From Oscillatoria acuminata PCC 6304 (lineage in GTDB: Bacteria; Cyanobacteriota; Cyanobacteriia; Cyanobacteriales; Laspinemataceae), in the NCBI RefSeq assembly GCF_000317105.1, contig NC_019693.1, forward strand, positions 7,007,227 to 7,071,226: a stretch of 64,000 nucleotides of DNA, given 5' to 3'. The notes below the pieces were generated by a model, which saw nothing but the letters and a program-made list of their open reading frames with translations, was not told the DNA's origin and ran no database searches. The translations under genes were made by a program, and so were the position numbers. Shown piece after piece: positions 17,233 through 27,465 of this stretch. Numbering within the stretch: position 1 is the stretch's first letter; each line of letters starts with the position of its first letter.

Positions 17233-19197
17233 TTATTCCTCCTCTAATTCCTCTTCATCCTCAGAATCCAACTCTTCCCCTTCCGGGTTTACTTCATCCT
17301 CATCAGAATCTAACTCTTCCCCTTCCGGGTTCACTTCATCCTCATCCTCATCCTCATCCGACTCTAAATTTTCCTCTTCAGTTTCTTCAATTTCAACCTC
17401 CTCCAATTGAATATCCAGCTTGACTAAATCTTCCTCAGAGAGTTCTTCTCTGAGCAATTCTGCCACACGCTGACGCATTTCTTGATGTCGTTCTACTCCT
17501 TCATAGGCGAACCGATTATAACCCCCCCGTTCAATTAGGGTTTCGAGATCGCTAATTCGTTCTTTTGTGGGGGGGTGAGTGGACATGAATTTCCAAAAGG
17601 AACTGCCTTCGCCATATTGTTCTTTGAGTTTTACCATCAGATTTCGCAATCCATCGGCAGAATAACCAGCAGAGGTGAGCAATCTTGTGCCGAGTACATC
17701 TGCTTGTTGTTCCATATCCCGGCTGTAATCTAGGACTAGGAGGTTAGCTAATGTGCCTCCGAAGGGGACATACCTTGCCATGTTGCCAATTAGATTGCCA
17801 TGAGTGACCATTTGAAAGCCGTGAGACAGAACTGCATGAGCGAGTTCGTGGGTGATTAATCCGGCTAATTCGGCTTCGGTGTCACTGTGGAGAATGGCCC
17901 CGGCATTGACGAAGATTTTACCCCCAGGCAGTGCAAAGGCGTTGAGATTTTTATCTTTAATTACATAAAATTCATACTCGAAATCATCCCGTCCCGAGAG
18001 TTTGGAGAGTCTTTCTCCGAGTTCTTGAACGTAGGCGACGATTTCTTCATCTTCTACCATGTCTAACTGTTCGACGGCTTGATTGGCGATACTTCTGCCG
18101 ATCGCCGATTCTCCTCGGGCTAACATGACTAAGGTTTCCACCGCAGATAATGCACCGAGTGGATTGCCAGTTAAAGCAACACCGATCGCCCCGGTTACGA
18201 CATTACCAATAGCATTTCCTGCAATCATTTTCCGAATGTATCCGCGAAATTTACCAAAGTTATCTTCGGCTAAAGTGGCAAATTCTTCCGCATCGGGATG
18301 ATCGGGGTTGAGAATGGCAAATTGGCGGGCGGCGATCGAGGCTTCTAGCCATTGTTCTGTTGCAGCAAGGGCGGCTATTTTCACCCGCAACAATTCCGGA
18401 TTATTGGGATAAAAAGTCGTGGCTCTTTCTAAGACTTCAACGGCTTTTTCCGGTTGTTCGTAGGTGGTGTGAGCTTCGGCGAGTAATAAATGTCCGGGGA
18501 GAAATTCCGGTGACGCTTCGACGAGGAATTCTAAGGGAACGAAGATGCGAGATTCTAGTTGATTTTCCCATCCCGCTTGTGCTTCGCGCCAGTACACCCG
18601 CGAGGCAGGAGAGAGTTGTTCGGGATCACTCAGGGGTTCGGGGAGGGTGGAAATTGCCGCTTGCTTACCATTGGCGGAAAAAGGCGGTTTCACCTCTTGA
18701 TAAATGGCTTCTGCTGCCGCAATCTCTCCGGCGACAAACAGGCGATCGGCTTCTGCCAAGCGTTCTAAATGGTGGCGTCTTTCCGCTTGTTTTGCCGCTT
18801 GTTCTGGATCTAAAGTGGATTCTGCTTCTGATGTCTCCTCTGCCTCGTCTGAGGGTTCAGGGTTGGGAGATTCCGGGTCCTCTTCCTCCTGTGGCAAATC
18901 CTCTGCTTCGTCTGAGATTTCAGGGTTGGGAGATTCCGGGTCCTCTTCCTCCTGTGGCAAATCCTCTGCTTCGTCAGCAGTTTCGGCAGTAGGGGGTTCC
19001 GGGTCCTCTTCCGCCAGTGGGGGTTCCTCCGAGGCGGTTTCGGGGGTCGATTCGCTGGTGGGTAAGGTGGATCGGGTTTCGGTGTTGGTTTGCGCTAATC
19101 GGGAGGGGGAAGGAACGGGGAACTCCGCAAGTGCAGGTGTTGCAATGGGGAGTACCAAGCTAAGGGTAACGAGCCAGGAATTCCAGAGGAGTTTCAT
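17233..19197 (-). CDS. Secreted M48 metalloprotease with TPR-like region and acidic repeats
   Basis: The 654-residue protein starts with a signal peptide (MKLLWNSWLVTLSLVLPIAT, cleavage probably after PALA). Residues about 45-130 are Glu/Pro-rich with two near-identical copies of DEAEDLPQEEEDPESPNPE. A helical TPR-like region follows (HLLLAEAHTTYEQPEKAVEV). The M48 domain has HELAHAVLSHG (zinc site) and the downstream Glu ligand region DYSRDMEQQADVLGTRLLTS. The C-terminus is a strongly acidic tail with two copies of DSDEDEVNPEGEEL. The domain set recalls periplasmic BepA/LoiP-type quality-control proteases, which act on outer-membrane proteins. The acidic tail is unusual and may bind cations. 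Confidence 0.85.
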   Translation of the reverse strand: MKLLWNSWLVTLSLVLPIATPALAEFPVPSPSRLAQTNTETRSTLPTSESTPETASEEPPLAEEDPEPPTAETADEAEDLPQEEEDPESPNPEISDEAEDLPQEEEDPESPNPEPSDEAEETSEAESTLDPEQAAKQAERRHHLERLAEADRLFVAGEIAAAEAIYQEVKPPFSANGKQAAISTLPEPLSDPEQLSPASRVYWREAQAGWENQLESRIFVPLEFLVEASPEFLPGHLLLAEAHTTYEQPEKAVEVLERATTFYPNNPELLRVKIAALAATEQWLEASIAARQFAILNPDHPDAEEFATLAEDNFGKFRGYIRKMIAGNAIGNVVTGAIGVALTGNPLGALSAVETLVMLARGESAIGRSIANQAVEQLDMVEDEEIVAYVQELGERLSKLSGRDDFEYEFYVIKDKNLNAFALPGGKIFVNAGAILHSDTEAELAGLITHELAHAVLSHGFQMVTHGNLIGNMARYVPFGGTLANLLVLDYSRDMEQQADVLGTRLLTSAGYSADGLRNLMVKLKEQYGEGSSFWKFMSTHPPTKERISDLETLIERGGYNRFAYEGVERHQEMRQRVAELLREELSEEDLVKLDIQLEEVEIEETEEENLESDEDEDEDEVNPEGEELDSDEDEVNPEGEELDSEDEEELEEE

Positions 19198-19641
19198 CTT
19201 AGCAACCTAGGGTTAATTTTGAGGGAAGACTGTTGTAGCAGGGGGCGAGTTTCGGTGCGATACTGTTCCCTATTGTAGAGACAAATTTCCGGAACGGCAA
19301 AAATGGTGATAATTTTATTTTAAGCTGCCTTAATTAAAGCGGGATATCACTGGGGATAAAAAGCGGATAAATGCTCAGTTTTAGTTAATTTAAAGTAACA
19401 TTAGTTGATATAAAATCAAGTTACTAAACGTCTACTTTAACAACTTTATTCCATTTAGATGTCGCTTTTTTCCTGTAATCGCAACCGGACTCTGTAGGGG
19501 GTTGGGCATTTGTTTAATAAAATTCCCTCGCCTAAAATAGAGAGGGAATTGTTGTCAAAATGCCGAATATTTGTTGTAAATGAGTCAAGGGAGACTAGAG
19601 AAGCATAGCCAATTGGTTCGCTTTCTAGCTAACCCTGAGTT
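19198..19641. other. Gene-free region, 444 bp
   Basis: No gene is seen. The right part holds a terminator-like hairpin (19521-19550). The left part (19198-19480) is AT-rich and should hold the promoter of the M48 gene. Confidence 0.6.
19521..19550 (-). terminator. Intrinsic terminator candidate for the MBL-fold gene
   Basis: AATTCCCTC and GAGGGAATT pair over 9-10 bp with an 11-base loop. On the minus strand the stem is followed by TTTTATT. It lies 92 bp downstream of the MBL gene stop. Confidence 0.6.
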
Positions 19642-20514
19642 TTACACCGCAGCTAGAACGGATTCGCAGACATCTAAAACCAACCCTTCGCGAGCGAGAA
19701 CTGAGTTGGGAAATGCTTCTTTAACTTCCCCATCCAATTTATCGAGAAATGCATCATTGTGACTGGGGTCATGGTGGAAAATCACCAGCTTTTTCACTCC
19801 AGCGGCTTTAGCAACTTTGACGGCTTCCTGCCAGGTGGAATGTCCCCAGCCATGTTTGGGGGATTTGGGATTATTATATTCATCATCACTGTACATGGCA
19901 TCGTAAATCAACAAATCCGCATTGCGTGCCATGTGAAGAACCGTTTCATCCATGCGATCGGGAAAATGTTCGGTATCGGTACAGTAAAATACCGTATGAT
20001 CTTTATAGGTGACACGATAGCCCATTGCACTATTGGGATGATTTAAGGGTCCGGTTTCAAAGTAGATATCATCCACATGAAACGGTTCACCACAAACCAT
20101 TTCTGAAAATTTCAAATTCGCCTGCATTCCTTCTAGGGGAACTGGGGAATTGGGATGGAGTATTCTTTCTACAAAATGCTGTTCCATGGATTCAGCATCT
20201 AGGGGAACCGATCCATGAATATGCAGACTATTGCCGCGAATAAAGGCGGGGGTAAAAAAGGGAAAACCCTGGATGTGATCCCAGTGGTAGTGGGTGAAAA
20301 ACATATAGGCTTCTATAGGCATTTCTTTTCGCAAGGTTTGTCCTAAAACCTGCAATCCCGTACCCGCATCAAAAATCAGGCGTTTTCCACCAATTCGCAT
20401 TTCCACACAGGAGGTATTACCGCCATAGCGAACAGTGTCCTTTCCGGGGGTGGGAATACTGCCTCGAACGCCCCAGAATTGGACAACAAACTCAGAGGAA
20501 GGGTTCGTTTCCAT
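19642..20514 (-). CDS. MBL-fold metallo-hydrolase
   Basis: The start chosen is the ATG at 20512-20514 (METNPSSEFVVQFWGVRGSI), giving 290 residues. The metallo-beta-lactamase zinc motif HYHWDH is in FFTHYHWDHIQGFPFFTPAF. Further ligands are seen in YCTDTEHFPDRMDETVL and in VIFHHDPSHND. GVRGSIPTPG and RYGGNTSCVE at the N-terminus are typical of a phosphodiesterase-like subgroup conserved in cyanobacteria and other bacteria, near the RNase Z/cyclic-nucleotide phosphodiesterase branches. Substrate is unknown. No signal peptide. Upstream of it, 140 bp away, is the 3' end of aroC on the same strand. Confidence 0.82.
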   Translation of the reverse strand: METNPSSEFVVQFWGVRGSIPTPGKDTVRYGGNTSCVEMRIGGKRLIFDAGTGLQVLGQTLRKEMPIEAYMFFTHYHWDHIQGFPFFTPAFIRGNSLHIHGSVPLDAESMEQHFVERILHPNSPVPLEGMQANLKFSEMVCGEPFHVDDIYFETGPLNHPNSAMGYRVTYKDHTVFYCTDTEHFPDRMDETVLHMARNADLLIYDAMYSDDEYNNPKSPKHGWGHSTWQEAVKVAKAAGVKKLVIFHHDPSHNDAFLDKLDGEVKEAFPNSVLAREGLVLDVCESVLAAV

Positions 20515-20654
20515 ACAGGCTCTTACGGTTTTGTATTTGAACAAGTGAAACTAATGTAAACTGTGTCAACTGTGTCAACGATGGGACCGGGGAAACCGAT
20601 GACGATCGCCCGATGCCTCGATGTTTCAATCTAAGCCGTGAATGGGGGTAAAGA

Positions 20655-21767
20655 TTACCCCGCTTGACCCAGTTTGGGTCTGAATGTGCCGGTTTGACCC
20701 TGATGGCGTAACAGATGATCACAAAGCACTAAAGCCATCATGGCTTCTACCATGGGCACGGCTCTGGGTAAGACACAGGGGTCATGCCGTCCTTTAGCTG
20801 CTAAGATGGTTTCTTCGCCTAAGCTGTTTACCGTGCGCTGTTCTTTGCGAATTGTAGCAGTTGGTTTAAAGGCAACTCGAATAATAATATTTTCTCCATT
20901 GGAAATTCCTCCTTGAATCCCGCCAGAACGATTGGTGCGGGTGCGAATCTCGCCCTGCTCATCGGTATAAAATTCGTCATTATGCTCGCTACCCGTCATC
21001 AGGGTCCCGGCAAATCCGGACCCGATTTCAAAGCCTTTACTCGCCGGCAGAGACATCACCCCTTTAGCCAGATCGGCTTCGAGTTTGTCAAATACCGGCA
21101 TTCCCAACCCTTTGGGAACCTGACGCGCTACGCATTCGACGACGCCGCCGGTAGAATCCCCTTCCCTGCCAATGCGCTCAATTAGTTCAATCATGCGATC
21201 GGCACATTCGGAGTCAGGACAGCGGACGATGTTGCTCTCCACTTGGTCTAGGGTAACTTGGTTGGGGTCGATGATGCCTTCTAAGTCTTTGATGCGCTTT
21301 ACATAACCGACAATTTCCACTCCGGCGACTTGGTGGAGGATTTTCTTGGCGATCGCCCCTGCGGCGACTCTGCCAATTGTCTCCCGCGCTGACGATCGCC
21401 CTCCCCCTTGCCAGTTACGGATCCCATATTTGGCATCATAAGTGGCATCGGCATGAGATGGACGGTAGGTATCCGTCATCTCATTATAATCCTGGGACCG
21501 GACATCCTTATTTCGCACCAAGATACTAATCGGTGTGCCTAGGGTTTTCCCCTCAAACACCCCAGAGACGATTTCGCAGGTGTCTAATTCTTTGCGCGGT
21601 GTGGTAATTTTACTCTGTCCCGGTCTGCGCCGGTCTAGTTCGACTTGAATTTCTGCTTCGCTAATCTCCAGTTGGGGTGGGCATCCATCAATAACGACCC
21701 CTACACCCCCACCGTGGGATTCTCCAAAGGTGGTGACTCGAAACAGATGCCCGAAAGTGTTTCCCAT
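20655..21767 (-). CDS. aroC: Chorismate synthase
   Basis: The 370-residue protein is a full-length AroC. The three family signatures are present: [17 protein letters not shown] at the N-terminus, [20 protein letters not shown] in the middle and the Arg-rich [18 protein letters not shown] near the C-terminus. The enzyme makes chorismate from EPSP with reduced FMN, the last shikimate step, and so supplies the substrate of TrpE (encoded at the left edge of this window). The gene is monocistronic as far as visible; a dispersed REP-like element lies upstream in the gap to the large kinase gene. Confidence 0.97.
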   Translation of the reverse strand: MGNTFGHLFRVTTFGESHGGGVGVVIDGCPPQLEISEAEIQVELDRRRPGQSKITTPRKELDTCEIVSGVFEGKTLGTPISILVRNKDVRSQDYNEMTDTYRPSHADATYDAKYGIRNWQGGGRSSARETIGRVAAGAIAKKILHQVAGVEIVGYVKRIKDLEGIIDPNQVTLDQVESNIVRCPDSECADRMIELIERIGREGDSTGGVVECVARQVPKGLGMPVFDKLEADLAKGVMSLPASKGFEIGSGFAGTLMTGSEHNDEFYTDEQGEIRTRTNRSGGIQGGISNGENIIIRVAFKPTATIRKEQRTVNSLGEETILAAKGRHDPCVLPRAVPMVEAMMALVLCDHLLRHQGQTGTFRPKLGQAG

Positions 21768-21888
21768 GATTGATGCTCAAACGGCGTTAGAACTTGTATT
21801 TTATCCGAAACTGCACCGTTTCGTCAGCCCCAGTCTTCCCCTTCTGTGGATTAGGGAGTGGAAATTGCCCTCAACTACCGACTTTTAC

Positions 21889-21976
21889 CAACCGGATTTG
21901 GTATAACAAGACTCTTTTAGCCCGCGCAGGCGGGCTTCGTCCTGTGAGCCTCCAGGCTGGACGCTGCGGGGTTTTT
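21889..21976. repeat. REP-like palindromic element, family B copy 1
   Basis: Contains ACCAACCGGATTTGGTATA, then the palindrome AGCCCGCGCAGGCGGGCTT, GTGAGCCTCCAGGCTGG and GCGGGGTTTTTTT. It lies in the 288-bp gap between the large kinase gene and aroC. Other copies are near 28449-28550, 28555-28635, 28745-28848, 62700-62768, 62922-63020 and 63060-63110. The stem plus T-run means these elements could terminate transcription. Confidence 0.75.
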
Positions 21977-22055
21977 TTGGAGATTTTATTGTTTGGAGTT
22001 CCCTGAAGCAAAAGGCGCTCTGATTTCCCAAAAACCCGAACTCCAACAGCGGGTT

Positions 22056-25000
22056 TTATTCTGCGGATGGATTTTCCAGATGGAGGTTTTGTTCCAGGGG
22101 AATTTGAATAATAAATTCGGTACCTTTGCCGACTTCGGAAATGCAGTGCATTGTCCCACGGTGCTTTTCGACGATAATTTCATAACTAATAGCCAACCCC
22201 AATCCGGTGCCTTTGCCAATGGGTTTGGTGGTATAAAAGGGGTCAAAAATTTTGCTAATTGCCTCGGGTTTCATGCCAATTCCATTATCGGCGATCGCAA
22301 TTTTGACTCGGTTTCCTTCAATCAGAGTTGTGGTAATCCGAATTAACGGGTCCGGCAACTGCATCGTTGGTTGAACGGGATCATCATCGGTCCCCTTCTT
22401 TACCCAATCCTCTCCCTTCATTTCCACGGCATCGATCGCATTTCCCAAAATGTTCATAAATACCTGATTAATCTGTCCCACATAACAGGTAATTTCCGGA
22501 ATCGGCCCGTATTCTTTAATCACCTGAATGGATGGGCGATCGCTCTTGCCTTTCAGCCGATTTTGTAAAATCATCAAGGTGCTATCAATATTTTCATGCA
22601 AATCCACTGCCTTCATGTCGGATTCATCTAACCGCGAAAAAGTCCGCAGAGATTTCACAATATCTCGAATGCGATTTGCACCCAATTTCATGGAAGCGAG
22701 GATTTGCGGAAAATCTTCTACTAAATAATCCAAATCAATCTTTTCAATTTCTTCCTCAACCTCCTCCGTGGGATAGGGATAATTTTGGCGATAAACCTCC
22801 ACCAGATTTAATAAATCTTGCATATAATCATCGGCATGGCTGAGATTTCCATAGATAAAATTCACCGGATTATTAATTTCATGGGCAACTCCTGCCACCA
22901 GTTGGCCTAATGATGACATTTTTTCAGTCTGAATTAATTGGCTTTGGGTGCGTTGGAGTTCCTGTAAAGTTTGTTGCAACTCTTGGCTTTTTGCTTCGGC
23001 AATTTGGGCCGATCGCCGAGCTTGAGTATAGAGTTGGGCTTGATTGAGGGCGATCACCAGTTGATCACAAACGGCGGCTAACAGTTCCACATCCTCCGGT
23101 TTCCAAACTCTAATGCGGTTGTGACAAGCGCAGGAAATGACGCCAATTCTTCCGAATTCTGTTTGCATCGGCATCGCCAACATAGCCCGATATCCTAAGT
23201 TGCTTAAAAACTCCTGAAAGATAGAATCACTCACCCCATTGATATCATCAAATTTAAGAGTTTCTCGGGTTAAAAGCAGATTTATCATTGGTCCGACTTG
23301 TTCAACACTATAACAGCCAATTAGGTTAATTAATCCAGGATTTCTGGCTTCTGTAACCACTTCCCAAACCTCTTGGTTACCGTTGTTTCGATACCAAGCG
23401 AAGTGACATCGGTCAATCTCCATCACCTGTTGGATTTCCTGGACTACACTATCGAGAATAGTATCCAATTCTAAAGAGTTTCTAATTTGGGTAGCAATCC
23501 GATTCAGCAGGGCTTCCCGTTGGGCTAATTCTCGATATTGAGCTTCACTGTGTTGCAATGCCAGTTCGGTTTGTTTGCGATCGCTGATATCGATGGTGGT
23601 GGCAATAATCCGATCAATGCGATCGCTACTATCCTGCAAGGGACTCAGGGTCATCAGCCACCATTTCTCAATGCCATCTGCCACAAAACTCTCCTCAAAG
23701 GAGAGGGTTGTCCTCAACTGGACGCACTGGACATAACGAGGACGCCATAGATCTGCCATTTCCGGTGGCAAGGCTTCAGCCAAGGTTTTTCCCAGCATTT
23801 TTTCGACCGGAACTTGGGCAGTTTGGGCCATTTTTGGATTAATTCCGGCAAAGCGAAATTCCCCGCCCTCTAAAACTTCCAGAACGAAAATACTATAATC
23901 CACTCCTTCCCAAATCGCCCGCAAAAACTGCTCCCGTTCTTGTAACTCCTGTTCGATTTTGTGGCGGCTGGTAATATCTAAAACTGTCCCAAACAATCGC
24001 ACGACTTCCCCTTGCGAGTTCTGATCAACTTTTCCTTTTCCCTGGACGTACCGGAGAGACCCATTCTGGTGAACAATCCGATGCTCTAATTCATAGGGAA
24101 TCCCCAAGGTGATTGCTTTTTCTATCCGGGTTTTCAGGGCTTCGGCATCTTGCGGATGAACCTTTTGCAAAAGCTGGGACAATGAAGGCCCTTCCTGTTC
24201 CGGGTCATAATCGTAAATCCGAAACAGTTCTTTGGACCAAGTTATTTTTTCCGTGGCGACGTCAAACTCCCAATTGCCAACATGAGCGATTTGTTGTGCT
24301 TCTTCTAGGAGTCGTTGGCTTTGCTTTAGGCTCAGTTCCACTTGTTTGCGATCGCTAATATCCTCAAAAACTGCCAAAAAATATTGGGGGTCTCCCACAG
24401 AATTTCTAATCATCGAAGCTGTCATATTCACCCAAACTAGCGACCCAGTTTTATGAATGTATCGCTTTTCCAAGGTAACCGTATTGATGGCTGGGTCGTA
24501 CAATTGGTCTTCGGCTTCTACATCAAAACTCGCATCATCAGTATAGGTGATCTGTTGATAAGTGAGAGTGAACAACTCTTCGCGACTGTATCCTAAGATA
24601 TCACAGAATTTTTGATTGACCTCAATCCAGTTCCCCCCCAGTCCCACATGAGCAATACCAACAGCAGCCTGCTCAAACGCCGCCCGGAATTTTGCCTCAC
24701 TTTCCCGCAATAAGGCTTCGGCAGAGATGCGATCGCTAATATCCGTAAAAGTAGCCACTCCTCCATATAGCTGGGTTTCATGGGGGCGAAACAAAGGGGT
24801 GGTATTCAGCAACATCCAGGTTAAGCTCCCATCGGGTTTGTGAATTCCCATAATTTGATCCCGAAAGGACTCCCCCGTCCGCAAAGTCACCGAGAGCGGA
24901 TGTTCTTCCCCGGGAAAAGGCGAACCGTCTGTTCTCACGGCCCGCCAGCGCGGATCGACAGAGGTCAGTCCCATCATTTGATCCGCACTCAATCCCAGAA

Positions 25001-25838
25001 TTCGTTCAGCACTTTGATTACAAGTATAAATCACGCCCTTGGCATCTTGCATAACGACCCCTTCGCTCATGGCACTCAAAACTGAGCGATATCGGGTTTC
25101 GCTTTCTTGGACCGAAGTCAGTAACCGCGCTTGTTCCGCTGCCATTTGTTGGCGATCGGTAATGTCCCGGGCAACCGCATAGATCAGGTCCCCGCCAGGA
25201 CTAGAGGCAGTCCAACCCATCCATTTATAGGAACCATCTCGGCAACGATAGCGATTTTCAAAATAAATGCTATTTTTACCTTCTGAAAGTTTTTGTACTT
25301 CTGCAAGGGTTGAAGCGACATCCTCAGAATGTACTAACTCTAAAAACGACAGGGAGAGCAATTCCTCGGTGCTATATCCTAATGTGGTTTCCCACATGGG
25401 ATTTAATTGCTTAAAATAACCGTCCGTTCCGGCAATACAGAGTAAATCAAGAGATAAATTGAACCATTGTGCGATCGCCATTTCCAATTCCTGGGAGGGG
25501 GGACGTTCCTTGATGGTGCCTTCAATCCGCACCGGCGTCCCTTCATCATCGGCGATCGCCCAAAATTTACTGTGCAGGTCCCTCCGTTGTCCGTCAATCC
25601 CTACAATGCAGTAGTTCACCTCCACCGTTTCCGTTTCCCAAACCCGCACTAAAGCATGGACTACCTGCGATCGCCATTGCGGTTCAATTCCCTCTCTCCA
25701 AAACTCCGGCTGATTCTCAAACCCCGCCACTGTTCCCCCAAACAGTTGGGCTGCCGCCCGGTTCAAATAATCCAGGCGATCGCCCCCGGCATTGATGAAT
25801 ACAATTCCCTCTTGAATTTCATCGAAAATCCGACTCAT
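22056..25838 (-). CDS. Multi-PAS/GAF sensor histidine kinase
   Basis: The start at 25836-25838 (MSRIFDEIQEGIVFINAGGD) follows GGGAG and gives 1260 residues; the open frame extends 19 codons further without support. About six PAS/PAC units fill residues 1 to about 780, each ending in patterns such as AVARDITDRQQ, TFTDISDRISAE, VFEDISDRKQVE, VLDITSRHKIEQ and TTIDISDRKQTE. A GAF domain follows (about 800-960). After a coiled coil comes the kinase core with the H box VAHEINNPVNFIYGN (His about 986), the N box MNILGNAIDAVE and G boxes ADNGIGMKPEA and GKGTGLGLAISYEI. No membrane segment is visible, so it is a soluble multi-input kinase. No response regulator is adjacent. Ligands of the PAS domains are unknown. 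Confidence 0.92.
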   Translation of the reverse strand: MSRIFDEIQEGIVFINAGGDRLDYLNRAAAQLFGGTVAGFENQPEFWREGIEPQWRSQVVHALVRVWETETVEVNYCIVGIDGQRRDLHSKFWAIADDEGTPVRIEGTIKERPPSQELEMAIAQWFNLSLDLLCIAGTDGYFKQLNPMWETTLGYSTEELLSLSFLELVHSEDVASTLAEVQKLSEGKNSIYFENRYRCRDGSYKWMGWTASSPGGDLIYAVARDITDRQQMAAEQARLLTSVQESETRYRSVLSAMSEGVVMQDAKGVIYTCNQSAERILGLSADQMMGLTSVDPRWRAVRTDGSPFPGEEHPLSVTLRTGESFRDQIMGIHKPDGSLTWMLLNTTPLFRPHETQLYGGVATFTDISDRISAEALLRESEAKFRAAFEQAAVGIAHVGLGGNWIEVNQKFCDILGYSREELFTLTYQQITYTDDASFDVEAEDQLYDPAINTVTLEKRYIHKTGSLVWVNMTASMIRNSVGDPQYFLAVFEDISDRKQVELSLKQSQRLLEEAQQIAHVGNWEFDVATEKITWSKELFRIYDYDPEQEGPSLSQLLQKVHPQDAEALKTRIEKAITLGIPYELEHRIVHQNGSLRYVQGKGKVDQNSQGEVVRLFGTVLDITSRHKIEQELQEREQFLRAIWEGVDYSIFVLEVLEGGEFRFAGINPKMAQTAQVPVEKMLGKTLAEALPPEMADLWRPRYVQCVQLRTTLSFEESFVADGIEKWWLMTLSPLQDSSDRIDRIIATTIDISDRKQTELALQHSEAQYRELAQREALLNRIATQIRNSLELDTILDSVVQEIQQVMEIDRCHFAWYRNNGNQEVWEVVTEARNPGLINLIGCYSVEQVGPMINLLLTRETLKFDDINGVSDSIFQEFLSNLGYRAMLAMPMQTEFGRIGVISCACHNRIRVWKPEDVELLAAVCDQLVIALNQAQLYTQARRSAQIAEAKSQELQQTLQELQRTQSQLIQTEKMSSLGQLVAGVAHEINNPVNFIYGNLSHADDYMQDLLNLVEVYRQNYPYPTEEVEEEIEKIDLDYLVEDFPQILASMKLGANRIRDIVKSLRTFSRLDESDMKAVDLHENIDSTLMILQNRLKGKSDRPSIQVIKEYGPIPEITCYVGQINQVFMNILGNAIDAVEMKGEDWVKKGTDDDPVQPTMQLPDPLIRITTTLIEGNRVKIAIADNGIGMKPEAISKIFDPFYTTKPIGKGTGLGLAISYEIIVEKHRGTMHCISEVGKGTEFIIQIPLEQNLHLENPSAE

Positions 25839-26234
25839 GCAACACACTCCCTCACCATGCTTTGACGTTTCTCTAACCCTTAATCTGGTAAACACCCCCT
25901 GATTTCCTGATCACGTTCCGGCCCCTTTTTTTGACAAGAACTCCCACAAATCAGAGCAGGTCCCTCGATAGGTAGGGACAGTCCAGGAACAGTACCTATC
26001 TCTTGACTTCCGGTGATGCGTCAGTGTAACGACCTCTAAATTATTCGTGTAAGATTGCCCTTGATTTTCTGGAAACGCGCAAATCTCCGGCGATCGCACC
26101 CCTATCCTTCCCTCAATATAAACCGCCTTCATTATTTTTAGCCAATAAAAAAGCGCCCCTGTATAGGGGCGCTTTTTATCTTACAGACTGACTAGATGTC
26201 GCGTATAGAGTCCGTCTGCATCTTCAGTTAAAAC
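25839..26234. other. Gene-free region between psbA and the multi-PAS kinase
   Basis: No gene is called; the minus-strand open frame at 25911-26132 has no family features. The left part holds the promoter of the kinase gene, and the right part holds the psbA terminator. Confidence 0.55.
26147..26177 (-). terminator. Intrinsic terminator of psbA
   Basis: AAAAGCGCCCCT and AGGGGCGCTTTT form a 12-bp stem around GTAT, with A and T runs on both sides, so it can work in either direction. It lies 58 bp past the psbA stop. Confidence 0.85.
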
Positions 26235-27317
26235 TTAACCGTTGATCGAAGGAGCAGTCAAAGCAACCGGAGTTGCTTCGCCAGCAGCCAAGTCGAGGGG
26301 GAAGTTGTGAGCATTACGCTCGTGCATCACTTCCATACCCAGGTTAGCGCGGTTGATCACGTCGGCCCAGGTGTTGACCACACGACCAGTGGAGTCAATG
26401 ATGGACTGGTTGAAGTTGAATCCGTTCAAGTTAAAGGCCATCGTGGACACACCTAAAGCGGTGAACCAGATCCCCACAACCGGCCAAGCAGCTAAGAAGA
26501 AGTGCAAGGAACGGCTGTTGTTGAAAGAAGCATATTGGAAGATCAGACGACCGAAGTAGCCGTGGGCTGCAACGATGTTGTAGGTTTCTTCTTCTTGACC
26601 GAATTTGTAACCGTAGTTTTGAGATTCGGTTTCAGAGGTCTCACGAACTAAGCTGGAGGTCACCAAACTTCCGTGCATGGCACTGAACAAGGAACCACCG
26701 AACACACCGGCAACACCCAACATATGGAAGGGGTGCATCAGGATGTTGTGCTCAGCTTGGAACACCAACATGAAGTTGAAGGTTCCAGAGATACCCAAGG
26801 GCATACCATCAGAGAAAGAACCTTGTCCGATCGGGTAGATCAAGAACACTGCGCTTGCGGCTGCAACAGGTGCAGAGTAAGCAACGCAGATCCAAGGACG
26901 CATTCCTAAGCGGTAAGACAATTCCCACTCACGACCCATGTAGCAGAAGATGCCAATGAGGAAGTGGAAAATCACGAGCTGGTAAGGGCCACCATTGTAG
27001 AGCCACTCATCCAAGCTGGCTGCTTCCCAAATGGGGTAGAAGTGCAGACCAATTGCGTTAGAAGAAGGAACAACTGCACCAGAGATGATGTTGTTTCCGT
27101 ACAGCAAAGAACCAGCAACGGGTTCCCGGATTCCGTCGATGTCAACGGGGGGAGCGGCGATGAAGGCAATGATGTAGCAGACAGTGGCGCTTAAGAGGGT
27201 GGGGATCATCAACACACCGAACCAGCCGATATAGAGGCGGTTTTCGGTAGAAGCGACCCACTCGCAAAAGCGGTCCCACAGATTAGCGCTCTCGCGCTGC
27301 TGTAAGGTTGTCGTCAT
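26235..27317 (-). CDS. psbA: Photosystem II D1 protein (Glu130 form)
   Basis: The 360-residue protein is a complete D1. Ligands and redox residues are all present: Tyr161 (FLIYP), Asp170, Glu189, His190, His198, His332, Glu333, Asp342 and the processing site after Ala344, leaving a 16-residue C-terminal extension. Residue 130 is Glu (CYMGREWEL) and residue 124 is Phe, as in the high-light D1:2 class of cyanobacteria rather than the Gln130 low-light form. D1 carries the primary charge-separation cofactors and the Mn4CaO5 ligands in the thylakoid membrane. Cyanobacteria usually carry several psbA copies; only one is here. Divergent from cofG, with a recognisable promoter between. Confidence 0.99.
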   Translation of the reverse strand: MTTTLQQRESANLWDRFCEWVASTENRLYIGWFGVLMIPTLLSATVCYIIAFIAAPPVDIDGIREPVAGSLLYGNNIISGAVVPSSNAIGLHFYPIWEAASLDEWLYNGGPYQLVIFHFLIGIFCYMGREWELSYRLGMRPWICVAYSAPVAAASAVFLIYPIGQGSFSDGMPLGISGTFNFMLVFQAEHNILMHPFHMLGVAGVFGGSLFSAMHGSLVTSSLVRETSETESQNYGYKFGQEEETYNIVAAHGYFGRLIFQYASFNNSRSLHFFLAAWPVVGIWFTALGVSTMAFNLNGFNFNQSIIDSTGRVVNTWADVINRANLGMEVMHERNAHNFPLDLAAGEATPVALTAPSING

Positions 27318-27353
27318 ATTTCTTATGATTGCTATGAGGTTTTCGAGGTAGTT

Positions 27354-27371
27354 GGTAGAGGTTTCTCTACC
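27354..27371 (-). promoter_or_regulatory. Hairpin in the psbA 5' leader
   Basis: GGTAGAG and CTCTACC pair around GTTT in the untranslated leader, about 40 bases upstream of the ATG. Such a leader hairpin could affect psbA mRNA stability or translation. Inference from structure only. Confidence 0.5.
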
Positions 27372-27380
27372 TTGCTTACT

Positions 27381-27409
27381 ACCTTACACAACTTGTTAAG
27401 GTTTGTAAA
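27381..27409 (-). promoter_or_regulatory. psbA promoter, sigma-70 type
   Basis: On the minus strand a perfect-like -35 TTTACA (27404-27409) is separated by 17 bp from TAAGGT (27381-27386). This resembles psbA promoters of other cyanobacteria. A transcription start near 27374 would leave a leader of about 55 bases. Confidence 0.65.
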
Positions 27410-27465
27410 GGGTTTTCATAAAAATTTTTGCTGATTATTGCTATTAGATTTTCTTATCATTTGCC

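Noticed and set aside
18360-19210. Long plus-strand frames opposite the M48 protease
   Set aside because: They are shadows created by the repetitive acidic codons of the real minus-strand gene.
25911-26132. Minus-strand open frame of 73 codons between psbA and the multi-PAS kinase
   Set aside because: It covers promoter and palindromic sequence and has no protein-like pattern.
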